64,000 bases of DNA from contig JACGCK010000021.1 in NCBI GenBank assembly GCA_014925825.1, forward strand, positions 186,001 to 250,000, read 5' to 3'. The stretch's first letter is position 1; each line of letters begins with the position of its first letter. A program made the translations under genes and the position numbers. This stretch comes from Pholiota molesta (Eukaryota; Basidiomycota; Agaricomycetes; Agaricales; Strophariaceae). The notes beneath the pieces are model-generated. The model searched no databases and was not told the DNA's origin. It saw only the letters and a list, made by a program, of their open reading frames with translations. Positions 35,158-45,075 of this stretch are shown in pieces.

Positions 35158-37687
35158 AGATGACTAAGCCGACAATGGTGTGTTGTGCACTGTAGTCATG
35201 GTTCTGGCAGTGCGCCTCCGACGCCACATCGTGTCGAGCCTTCCTTCAGCTTAAGCTTGACTATTGACTCCTACACTCGCAGGACCGAACTTGGCAATAT
35301 AAAAGCCAACGCAACTTGAACCCGAAGTACCATTGCCCTCAACTCCCTCCCCCCAATCATGAGTCTCAACGTTATCACGATCCAGGCCTCAGAGCACACA
35401 ATCAAATCGGTGACCGTCTCAAAGTCCTCCAAGGCAGAGGTCGTTCGCACTTTCGCATTGGATCTCAAGGTGAGCTCTTCTGTGTCTCTGAATCCACTAG
35501 AGTTAGTGTATAATGTAGTCTTGGTCTGTTTGTAACAACAGAAGGGCCAAAATAAAGTCGAGATAAAATGTCTTCCCAGCGGCATTGAGACTGCACGGCC
35601 CTCCGGGCTCGGAGCTGCTCGTCTCGATGACTTTCTGTATACTGTGGAGGGCACTAAGCCTCGTCCAACGAAACCTTTCGGAGAATCAGCGAGTCCTTCT
35701 GAGTCTGCCTCTTCAGAAGCCGTTCGCCTGTTGTCAGTGAAGCTGGCGACGCTTGAGAAGGAAAAGCAAATCAGAGAGGCCGAGTCGAATTTCCTGCTGC
35801 AGTACGCACATACCCTGAAGGGCGAACATGTAGCGCCGAGCGATATGATACTTTTCCTCGACACTTATGTTAAGCATACGACTAAGAGTGTTCACGCTGT
35901 GAGAGTTTCTTTGTATTTTCGGGACCAGAATCTGACATGAATCGTTTTTTTGTTTTGTTTTTGTTTGAATGGGGCATACTTATTTAGGCCAACGAAATCA
36001 ACGAGAAGATAGTCGAAATCAGGCGTCAGATTGAGACCGAGGAAGCGAAGGCTACCCTGAAAACAGGAGAGGCGCATGGCAGAGTTATGGCTCTCATCAA
36101 TTCTGACATGGACACATCGATTACCTTTATTCTAACGTACAGTGCGTATCTATGAATCTACGGCGTAAACTAATCTAATCTGCACTTCCAGTCGTTCAGG
36201 GTTGCGAATGGAAGCCCAAATATGAGCTACATACCACCACGGAAGGCGGCAAACCATCCACCACCGTCTCACTCCACTATCTCGCAACAATCTTCCAGAA
36301 CACAGGCGAAGACTGGACCGACGCGACGCTCACCCTAAGCACTACCACCACCAACCTAAGGCCCAAGGGCGTCCCCACCGCGGCGCCTCTCAAAATCAGG
36401 TTGAACAGCGCCAACGGAAATGTGTTTACTAACACCGGCGGCTTCAAGCAAGGGCAGACCAACGCCCGCGGCGGATTTGGTCCATTCGCGGGTCAGGCTC
36501 CTGCAAAATTTGGCCAGCCTGCTTTTTTCGGCGCAGCACCAGCACCAGCACCTAGTCTTTTCGGTGCAGCACAAAGTGCAACGCAGCAGCAGCAGCCGGC
36601 TCCCCAGTTGTTTGGAGGAGGACCATCGCCATCTCCTTTCGGCGCACCAGCTCCTGGCGCCGTAGCGCCGGCCACGCAAGCTTTCGGAGCCCAGTCATCT
36701 TCACAAATAACCGCTGGGTACGACCTGGTATCCGATTTCCAGAGTCTTCAAGTGCCGAGCTCCACCGCTGCGGATGAGTACGTTCCTTCTGGCCAACATA
36801 ATGCGGGCGACGAGGGGTCCCTTGGCTCCGCGCCGGAGGCTGCGTCAGTCGTTCAGGAGACGCCTTTGTCGATGTATTTCGCCGTTAATGGGAAGGCCTC
36901 CATACCCTCTGATGGGCTGAAGCACCGTGTCACGCTGGCTGTTCTGCCATTTGAATCGAAGATGTCCTATGTGACAATTCCGAGGGATGATCCAACCGTA
37001 TTCTTACAAGTACGTCCATCGTCTACATTCTCAATTCCAAATTCTCTAACACGGTGTATGTTGCCAGTGCGAAGTCAAGAATACCAGTGAATATAGACTT
37101 ATCGCTGGCCCTATGGACGTCACCGTCGACGGAAGCTACATAACTGCCACCTTAATCCCCAACGTAAGCCGTTCTAGATCCCGTAGGTTACCGTCTCAAC
37201 CCCATTCACCAATCGTCCCTCTCAGGACATCAATCCCGGGGAGACCTTCGAATGCTTCCTCGGCAACGACATCTCCACGAAAGTGACCTACGTGCGCTCG
37301 TCGAAGATCACACGGCCCGAGGCCAGCGCGTTCAGTGAGGGCACCGTCATCGCCACCTACACCACCAAAATCACCATCCAGAACAAGCACCCGTACGACC
37401 TGCCCGCGCTGATCGTGCGCGACCGCATGCCGACCTCGGACGACCAGCGCGTGCGGGTAATCCTCCGCCAGCCGCTGGAACTGGGCGATACCAAGCAGGG
37501 CCAGTTCGTCTCGTTGAAGGACGGCGGACTTAAGATTGGGTGGGAGAAAGCTGAGGGTGGGAGGGGCGGTGAGAAGGAGGGGAAGTTTGAGTGGAGGTGG
37601 AAGGTCAAGAGTGGCGCGACCGTGGAGTTGCTGGCGGAATACGATGTGAAGGGTCCCAAGGATCTTGGGTGGGATATACAGGCTACC
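35154..37687 (+). repeat. Segmental duplication, copy B (DUF4139 gene plus promoter)
   Basis: Partner of 25073-27582, offset by about 10.1 kb. The left junction lies directly against the inverted GUP1 fragment. The right end of similarity is at GGCTACC, within the last exon. Confidence 0.9.
35298..35304 (+). promoter_or_regulatory. TATA box of DUF4139 copy B
   Basis: TATAAAA 55 nt upstream of the ATG at 35359, conserved with copy A. Confidence 0.55.
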
Positions 37688-37711
37688 CCGTATCGGGTCA
37701 AGGAAAACTAG
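35359..37711 (+). CDS. DUF4140/DUF4139 (mucoidy-inhibitor-A-like) protein, copy B
   Basis: 673-residue paralog of the gene at 25251, intact in all six exons: 35359-35469, 35542-35898, 35988-36141, 36192-37009, 37068-37163, 37226-37711. The domain order is the same: DUF4140, coiled-coil, DUF4139 with an FG/AP-rich insert. Compared with copy A it has a shorter CAG run (four), an extra AP repeat in the insert (APAPAPSLFG), and ends WDIQATPYRVKEN. I take this as the ancestral C-terminus, since copy A is altered there by a tandem duplication. The promoter, TATA box and intron sequences are also conserved, so both copies may be expressed. A transposon sits 34 bp after its stop codon, where the 3' UTR would be. 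Confidence 0.88.
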
Positions 37712-37744
37712 CGCACCAGATGGGGCACATTGTATTTCCATGCC

Positions 37745-37752
37745 ACTCTAAC
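37745..37752 (+). repeat. Target-site duplication, left (ACTCTAAC)
   Basis: The eight bases ACTCTAAC directly precede GGGGCAAC. The identical octamer follows the right terminus at 40689-40696. Confidence 0.82.
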
Positions 37753-37769
37753 GGGGCAACTAGATTTTC

Positions 37770-37844
37770 GCGTGGATTAGCGTGGCTAGCGTGTAGCTAG
37801 CGTGAGTCACGTGCACGCTAGCCCACGCTAGCCCACGCTAGCAA
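37770..37844. repeat. Subterminal AGCGTG/CACGCT array, left end
   Basis: AGCGTG occurs about four times, then CACGCTAGC three times, in opposite orientation. The whole stretch is a loose palindrome around GAGTCACGTGC. Confidence 0.85.
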
Positions 37845-38204
37845 ACATCATTTGCCCAATTCCCGACGTTGTGTGGCCTCGAGAGTCGGCTCAACGGTAC
37901 TAGATGTATTGTAGATATACTGGCCTCGTAAAAATATCACTTTCCAAATTTCTTTGGGCCAAGAGAGTCAGAAAATGGATTATCTAGTAACTTATGGACT
38001 TTAAATGCTCATTATCTCTCCTAAAATACTTCTGCATCATTATTTCTCTTGATATTCAGTCCAATAGATAATATGCTCTCCAAATATATGTTTTGTTTAG
38101 ACGTTTAGTTCATGTAGCGGGCGCACAGACCAGAAATAGTGCAAAGACAAATCTGTCACACGTTACATTATTTCTGTGACACATAATTACTCGCAATGCA
38201 GCCA

Positions 38205-39145
38205 ACAGATCACAGGATGCAGTACCAAATAAATGTGTATTATTTATTCGGTGGTTATGTAATAGTTTATTTACATCACACTGCAGATATCTGACAACAA
38301 AGTATTTGGAAGATATTTGGTACAATTTAATAGATAAAAGTGTTCGATTTATCTGCTATATATGAGATGGTTTATCTAATAGAAACTTTGCAAATAAATT
38401 GATGCCCTGTATTTGGAGCATATTTACATATTGAGCAGGTTGATTATTTGACAACATATGTATATGACACAAACAAATAACATTTGAATAAAGAAAGCAA
38501 TTTTATTTGGTAGGAATATTTAAATAAATAAGGAGAGATTATTTGGTAGTTATTGGGTAGCAGATTTGCCTCGTCAAAGGGGCAAATCCGAAATTTGCCG
38601 TGCAAAAAACGGCAAATCTGGAATTTGCCTCGTCAAAGGGGCAAATTCGAAATTTGCCGCGCAAAAAACGGCAAATCCAAAATTTGCCTCATCAAAGGGG
38701 CAAATCACTGAGGCAAATTCCAGATTTGCCATTTTTTGCGCGGCAAATTTCGGATTTGCCCCTTTGACGAGGCAAATCTGCTACCCAATAACTACCAAAT
38801 AATCTCTCCTTATTTATTTAAATATTCCTACCAAATAAAATTGCTTTCTTTATTCAAATGTTATTTGTTTGTGTCATTGACTCATATACATATGTTGTCA
38901 AATAATCAACCTGCTCAATATGTAAATATGCTCCAAATAAAGGGCATCAGTTTATTTGCAAAGTTTCTATTAGATAAACCATCTCATATATAGCAGATAA
39001 ATCGAACACTTTTATCTATTAAATTGTACCAAATATCTTCCAAATACTTTGTTGTCAGATATCTGCAGTGTGATGTAAATAAACTATTACATAACCACCG
39101 AATAAATAACACACATTTATTTGGTACTGCGCCCTGTGGATTTTA
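38205..39145. repeat. Foldback element: ~425-bp inverted arms around a ~80-bp centre
   Basis: The left arm (about 38205-38631) and right arm (about 38710-39145) are nearly perfect reverse complements, with differences at a few positions (for example GTGTATT versus GTGTGTT). The same peptide MYQISSKYFVVRYLQ can be read outward on both strands. Arms are AT-rich with repeated TTATTTGG words. No clean target duplication of its own was found. Confidence 0.88.
38566..38770. repeat. Central tandem repeat of the foldback (period ~59-60 bp, GGCAAATC/ATTTGCC)
   Basis: Units alternate ATTTGCC..CGTCAAAGG and GGCAAAT..GAAATTTGCCG.GCAAAAAAC. Each half-unit is itself a short palindrome. Confidence 0.8.
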
Positions 39146-39429
39146 TGTCGTCCAAGACAGCCAAATAGATCCATGGAAAAATGTAAGTATTAAATGGCTA
39201 TTTGTCTGTTATGCTTTTGTGTCTCATAGGTCAAGACGTTACATGAAATTAAAGACTTGTTGGACTGTCTAGTATACTCAGAAGGTCTAACCAAACAAGA
39301 ATAAACATCTCTCCAAGCACCGCAAATCGTCACGCTTATGCAGAATGGTGTATATATGATATAGTAACAATGCCCATGACTTCCTGCATTGTCCTGAGTT
39401 AATTTATATGAAGATATCCTCAGTTACTT

Positions 39430-39630
39430 ATATGAGGCCACGCTATGTCCACGCTACCTCCACGCTACTTCACGCTACCTTCACGCTACCTTCACGCTAC
39501 CTCACGCTATCTCACGCTACCTCACGCTACCTCACGCTACCTCACGCTATCTCACGCTACCTCACGCTATCTCACGCTACCTCACGCTACCTTTCCCGCT
39601 TCACGCTACTTCACGCTCGGCCACGCTTAG
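39430..39630 (+). repeat. CACGCTA minisatellite (about 18 units, ~10-bp period)
   Basis: Tandem TCACGCTACC with CTATC and CTTCC variants. It is the largest of four clusters of this motif inside the transposon. Confidence 0.92.
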
Positions 39631-40370
39631 AGTATATATGCAGAGAAACACATACTTATCCATGCTTATGAGCGCCTAAGACAAATATATTCATCTGTAC
39701 ACATATCTGTTCTTACAGCCTCCAATTTGTTTTTTGCTCCTTTGCACATAGAATAGTATAACCAATGTCTTATGATTTTCAATATATATATAACTAATAT
39801 TGATTGAACAATGTCACGACGCTCACGAACGTTTCCCCGCAGTGGCGCACCGTTCCCTACTCGCCCACAAGTCAAGTCGTTGTCGTTGTTAAGAAACATG
39901 CCCTGCCGCCGTGCAGCACATAGTAATAACATAGTAATAAGACTACCTGTGCGGAAGCGCACCGCGTATTGGAACAATATACTGATCGACGTAAATTATT
40001 TGGCCAGAAACTCATCAAGCTATTCACATATTCGTCTTTTCTACTCATTTTAAACGCTTTTACCCGCCTCTCACGCGTTAAATTTCTATACGTTCCGTAA
40101 CCGTGCGTACAAGGAGGTGTTTATGTTACCTATTTAACGCAAAAAAAAAATTAGAAATATTGAATGCGAACTGACCAAGCTATAAGCAAAAGCGTCCAAA
40201 TCCGTTGACGTATGAGTCCTACCATCTCGGTGAACTTGGGATAGCTCGTGCGTCATACCGGCTATTTAACCATGTGTCCGCTGTGCCGTGCGCTGTGTGC
40301 GCGTTGAGCTCGTGGGCCGCGGAGATGTCAGACTTGGAAGTTCAGCGTCGGCGTGAGCAGCAGAGTGGAC

Positions 40371-40431
40371 TCACGCTAACACACGCTATGACTCACGCAA
40401 GCGCACGCTAGCGGCACGCTAGGCCACGCTT
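40371..40431 (+). repeat. CACGCT cluster, right subterminal region (1)
   Basis: Five or six CACGCTA/CACGCTT units with 2-6 bp spacers, mostly imperfect. Confidence 0.85.
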
Positions 40432-40592
40432 ACACACACTCATCCCAAGGCTTCAATGACCTTCAATTATATTGCTTAATGGTATGTTTTGTTATGTAAT
40501 GCAACCAGGGATGCCTAAGACACGCCTACGCCAATTCTGGTGGCTGGGGAAGTCTTGCATGACGCGGAACGGCCGCAAAGGCGGTTTACGAT

Positions 40593-40674
40593 GTCACGCT
40601 AGCGCACGCTAGTACTCACGCTAACGCACGCTCGTTCACGCTACCTCACGCTGCGTCACGCTCACCCACGCTAA
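40593..40674 (+). repeat. CACGCT cluster, right subterminal region (2)
   Basis: About eight CACGCT units ending 15 bp before the right terminus. The orientation is opposite to the AGCGTG units beside the left terminus, as expected of subterminal inverted motifs. Confidence 0.88.
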
Positions 40675-40688
40675 AATAATGGTGCCCC

Positions 40689-40696
40689 ACTCTAAC
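40689..40696 (+). repeat. Target-site duplication, right (ACTCTAAC)
   Basis: Direct copy of 37745-37752, immediately after the terminal GTGCCCC. Confidence 0.82.
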
Positions 40697-41938
40697 GTGC
40701 GCAAGTGACCCACGATGCATCCGATATGTACTTTGTCTTTTGAATTGTCAAATAAATGTACTATGCCTACGGATTTATTTATTTTAAAAAAACATTGATT
40801 GTTCATGCAGTGGTTTGGATTGCCATGTAGTAGGCGAGCGTGGAGGTAACTATTTTTGTTCGAAGAGTGTTAAAACATCAATACATTCAGATAACGTTTT
40901 CCCTCGTTCCCAACAATATTCCCTTGATATTCCCGCACGTCCGCCGCCCGAGGAAAGTGTCAGTGCGCCACTCCAAACTCGTAAAGACGGAACATGCCAA
41001 GGTGTGATGGGTGGGAAGAGATACAGGAGGATCTTCATACGTTTTTATGAAACTGATTTATATCTATAATTCTTCACCTCGCAATCACCACGGCCACCGT
41101 GCTGTACAGTGTACATTCAGTATTCAGTGGCTTGTGATCGATTTCAATAAGCAGTAGCGTTTGAGTAGCGTAGTAAGTACTATCTGTGATTGAGATAAAA
41201 CACTTGGTGTCTTTGAATTGATGACGATTGTACAAAGAGATGATACATTTACAGGCTGCTGTTTTTAATTTTAGATCTGGTGAGCATTTGACCCCTGTAG
41301 ATGGCGCTGCATTACTACCTAAAATTAACTTGATAATGGATATCATTGATCTTTCAACGTTCAATGTCCACTCCGAGGACGTATGTCACCTTGATGTCCG
41401 AACCTTCCACAAGAGCACCGTGCGAGACCCTCCCTTTGCTTTGATCTTTTAAGTCTGCGTTTATCGGGGTACTTTCGACCACATTAACGCGATCCGCTGT
41501 ATCCACGATTCAACCTAAACCACCCACGAAGAATATAGATTTGTCCTTTCATGTGAATTTTCGCAATGGGTATTACTGTCATGAAGCGTTTGTTGAAACT
41601 AATGATCGCTTAGATAAGATAGAAATACTGATCTATTCACAATGCTTCGTTGTAGGAACTCTTCGACGTTTTACACTCCCTTTCTGACATATCAAGTATC
41701 AGCTATTCTTTTTTACCTTCGGTGTTTACACATAGCCTTGTGCTTGATACGCAAATTTCTCCTGGTTCAATTTGGTCCCGACGGAAAACCACCCTGTCAC
41801 TCGCATGGAATCTGAGGCTGCTGTATCCCGCGCTCAACCCGCGCTCATGGTCAGAAGTTGGTAAGGCTCCTTTTTACATTTAAGAGCTTTGGTTGAGTAT
41901 AGAGTCCAGCAGCTACCACAAAGTTTATTGTTCGCTCA
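40697..41938. other. Intergenic region between transposon and MFS copy B
   Basis: Begins with the continuation of the DUF4139-B 3' flank interrupted by the transposon. Several short ORFs occur (for example 40815-41069, 41228-41452) without motifs. The last few hundred bases should hold the MFS-B promoter. Confidence 0.45.
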
Positions 41939-44133
41939 ATGCCTCATCTGAAGACAGATTCCATTCAAAAGCTCTTGAGCACTTTGAATGCTTCGATCGA
42001 TCATCCTGACCCCAAATTATCGACCAACCATCGCGAACCAACTACTCCGATCAAGGCAGAGAGAAATGCCAGCATTGGCGACATCGAATACAACCAATAT
42101 GTCGACACGCATGCGAATTCGGCAAGCACGGCATTTGAATCGGATATTGCCATCGAGGGTGGTGTCAAAGCCTGGATGACCATATTAGGCGCGTAAGTGG
42201 CATTTACGTCTAATGTGATCAATGTACGGGCGCTAATCGTTGATATTGATCGTGCACATGGCAAATTAGATGGCTCATCTTTTTCGCAACGTTTGGGTAT
42301 CTATTCTTCTGGGTTTTTTATTTGGCGGTTATAATGATGCTCGTTGTCGCAGATATCTGTATTCCTTCGGCGTATATCAAGGTAAGCCGTCGTACCATTT
42401 TTCTTTGGAAGTGGGAGAAATTTACTCACTGGACTGGGTAGATTTCTATACGCGAATTCTATTGTCATCTCATAGCCCTGGAAAGATCGCATGGATAGGA
42501 AGCTTGCAGCTGATGATGCCCTTCCTGCTCGGCGCCGTATCTGGAAAGTTGTTCGACGCAGGGTACTTTCACATTCTCGAAATTTCGGGAGGAATTATTT
42601 TCACTCTCTCGTGAGTTTCTCCTTACCGTCGATGGAAGTCGCAATAAAATACAACACCTTTATATTAGGCTATTTTTGTCGTCTTTAGTTCAACCACAAA
42701 AATACTACCAAGTAAGAAGTTTTTGCTTGCCCCAAGGCACTATGCGTCTAATCACCAAGTAGGTTTTTCTCAGTCAAGGAGTTGGTATGGGACTCGGCCT
42801 TGGTTTGACCTTTGTCCCAACTGCAAGTATTGCTGTTCATCATTTCAAGCGACGAAGGGCTCTTGCCACTGGCGTCGCGCTTAGTGGTGGCGCTTTTGGA
42901 TCAGTCATATTTCCTATCAGTGAGTGCTCACTTTCGCCGGGTTGCATCCCACTAATCTCGGTGTCAATTTTCTTAATCTCAAGTGCTCAAGTAAGCCATT
43001 CACAACATACGTCATTATCACCTTGATAGATATCTTACCTTCTTTTTGACTTTAGCCACCTTATACCATCTGTTGGATTCGGAACAGCCGTGCGTGACAG
43101 CGGATGCGTTGTTCTGGGATGCTTGGTTTTGGGGAACTGGCTTATGCGGACGTCCTATCCAACAAAAGACGTCACGGAGAGGCCTAATATTAAAGGTTTC
43201 TTTTCCGATCCTCCATACTTATGCGCCAATCTCGGGTAAGCACCAAATCTGGATTTATCCAAATTTTTTTTTTTGCGGCATTCTGAACTCAGACCCTAGC
43301 GCGGTGCTTGCGAACTTTGGAATCTTCTTCCCGAGTACGTGACTTGCTCGACCAAGAATGCAAGCTTGATATGCTAACTAGTTTTCAAGTGATTTACCTG
43401 CAGCTTTATGCCGTTCAGCACCATATAGACCTTAACTTGGCATTCTACTCGGTCAGAATCATCCTTCAATACGTAATTTTGAGCGATACTAATTTCCCAT
43501 TTTCTAAATGCCAGATTTCCCTTTTAAATGGAATGGGAGCTCTAGGACGAGTGGGTGCAAACTTCCTGGCGGATATGTATGGTCCCTTCAACGTTTATGT
43601 TCCTTGCACTATCATCAACGCAGCTCTGATATTTTCGATTTTCGGAGTGTAAGATCATTTATCACTACTTTAATTTCCTCACCTTCTTATGCACGTTTAT
43701 CCAGAAAAACAAAGGCAGCCTTGATTATTTTTTGTGTCATATTCGGCCTTTTCTCTGGAGCATGGCTCTCATTATCCGTTTCGTGTCTGGCCACACTTGC
43801 TCGCAGGCCGGATGAAGTCGGGTGAGTAAACGTTCGGAGTCTGGATGTTCATATATTTAACTTAAAAACGTTTAGTGCACGCACTGGAATTGCTTTGGCA
43901 ATCGGAAGTTTCGGAGCATTAGGTGCTGCTCCCACTCAAGGATCGCTATTAACAGATGCATTTGTATGGCGTAAAGCGATAATATTCTCTGGGGTACGTG
44001 CGGACTGAAGAACTGCGTCGTTTGAGCCTTACCCTGACATGATTGCCAACAGAGCTTGCTTGCTGCATCGGCGTTTTGCTTCATCGCAGCTCGGACACTG
44101 CTGGCTAGGGAACGCCAGACACAAAAGTTGTAA
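41939..44133 (+). CDS. Monocarboxylate-transporter-like MFS permease, copy B
   Basis: 470-residue paralog of copy A, in the opposite orientation and more diverged, especially in the N-terminal tail and introns. It reads EGGVKAWMTILGAWLIFFAT, FGVYQDFYTRILLSS, AWIGSLQLMMPFLLGAVSG, QGVGMGLGLGLTFVPTASIA, LLNGMGALGRVGANFLADM and LARRPDEVGARTGIALAIG. Exons: 41939-42192, 42270-42296, 42353-42381, 42442-42610, 42669-42711, 42763-42919, 42984-42990, 43056-43235, 43300-43334, 43390-43451, 43515-43648, 43705-43821, 43876-43993, 44053-44133. They sum to 471 codons with no break. The short exons (27, 29, 43, 7, 35 nt) are kept exactly as in copy A, arguing that both are under selection. Substrate unknown. 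Confidence 0.94.
42984..42990 (+). other. 7-nt microexon of MFS copy B
   Basis: ..TCTCAAG, TGCTCAA, GTAAGCC... The bases complete Met (A/TG), give Leu, and start Asn (AA/C). Flanking introns are 64 and 65 nt. Confidence 0.88.
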
Positions 44134-44740
44134 AAGGTCTTTAGAATACACTCAAGAATAAATGTGATTGTTAGCATAAATATATTCAAATTCACAGAAA
44201 GCCAATTTCGTGGACTTATGATACGCTTACTGCTTACAGGATGATATCTTTAATCTGCGGAGCCAATGTGAATATTTCAAGGTCCCGTGCTGGTCACGTG
44301 GCAAAACCGCGCGCGTCGCCTCGAAGTCGCGTCGCACGAACTTGCGCATACATGATACACTCCCTTCTGCTTACCACCATGTTCCGACCCATTACGTGCT
44401 CTTTCCTCTCTAACAAAAAAGCTATGGGCTCGTTGGCGAAAGTGTTCTGCCAAGTATCAGCTCCTTTGATAATTCTTGCCGTGCATATGCGGCATGCCCT
44501 ACTCCCATCGAATGGCTAAATGTTCTGTTTGTACAACTACATTCATGTGTTGAAACACTGGTAAAACAATACATATGGCTCGCCAGCGGCCATACTATGT
44601 ATTATGCGTGCCCGCGGGCAATTTAAAGGGCTGAGGTATGTTTTCGACGCATATATGCGGTTACTTGACTTTTGCTTGACTTCAATGGCGAGTATCCAGT
44701 GCGTCACCATCTAATCTCGGCTCTAACTTACCCAGACGCG
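44134..44740. other. Spacer after MFS copy B
   Basis: No gene recognised. One 92-codon ORF (44241-44519) lacks motifs. Confidence 0.4.
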
Positions 44741-45075
44741 GACGAGCTTGGTAGAAACTTCAGAAAACGAGATTGCTGCGGTCGGTTTCGGCCTGATGTA
44801 TACCATTAAGTATATTGGATACGAGCATCGGAAAACTGATAGGGTATCAAATATTGGCAGGAGCGGGATTAGGCGCGGCTCTACAAAATGCTGTGGGCGT
44901 CGTTATACCAGCTCTACTAAGTCGATTGCGCGAACATATTTCCAGGTTGTAATCGCGCAAGCTGAATATGCAGATAATGAGGCACTCGTTCCCCAAGCCA
45001 CATCTCTGGTGACTTTCATGCACATCGTGGGCGCCGCCATAGGCCTATCGTATGACTTTTACTTCTATTCCCCTT
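44741..45075 (+). pseudogene. Fragment of a DHA2/toxin-efflux-type MFS transporter
   Basis: Family-typical stretches appear in two frames: QILAGAGLGAALQNAVGVVI, then after a frame change VVIAQAEYADNEALVPQATS and LVTFMHIVGAAIGLS. Nothing of the other helices is present and stops follow. It is therefore a decayed fragment, different in family from MFS copies A and B next to it. Confidence 0.7.

Larger units (their letters stand above)
37753..40688. mobile_element. Non-autonomous TIR DNA transposon (hAT- or KDZ/Zisupton-like by its 8-bp TSD), 2936 bp
   Basis: The left end reads GGGGCAACTAGATTTTCGCG and the right end, in reverse complement, GGGGCACCATTATTTTAGCG. Similarity continues into TGGATTAGCGTG / TGGGTGAGCGTG. 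It is flanked by a perfect 8-bp duplication. Subterminal regions are packed with CACGCT motifs facing both ways, as in many hAT elements. There is no transposase frame inside. The internal part holds a foldback hairpin (about 38205-39145) and a piece of a local GC-rich repeat (about 39808-39920). An 8-bp TSD is known for hAT, P and KDZ/Zisupton superfamilies, so the class stays open. It lies in the 3' flank of DUF4139 copy B. Confidence 0.75.

Noticed and set aside
38110..39272. Two ORFs sharing MYQISSKYFVVRYLQ
   Set aside because: They are the two arms of the foldback repeat read outward; no evidence of a protein.
39430..39630. Possible CRISPR array (regular short repeats)
   Set aside because: Units are 7-10 bp with no spacers; eukaryotic minisatellite inside a transposon.
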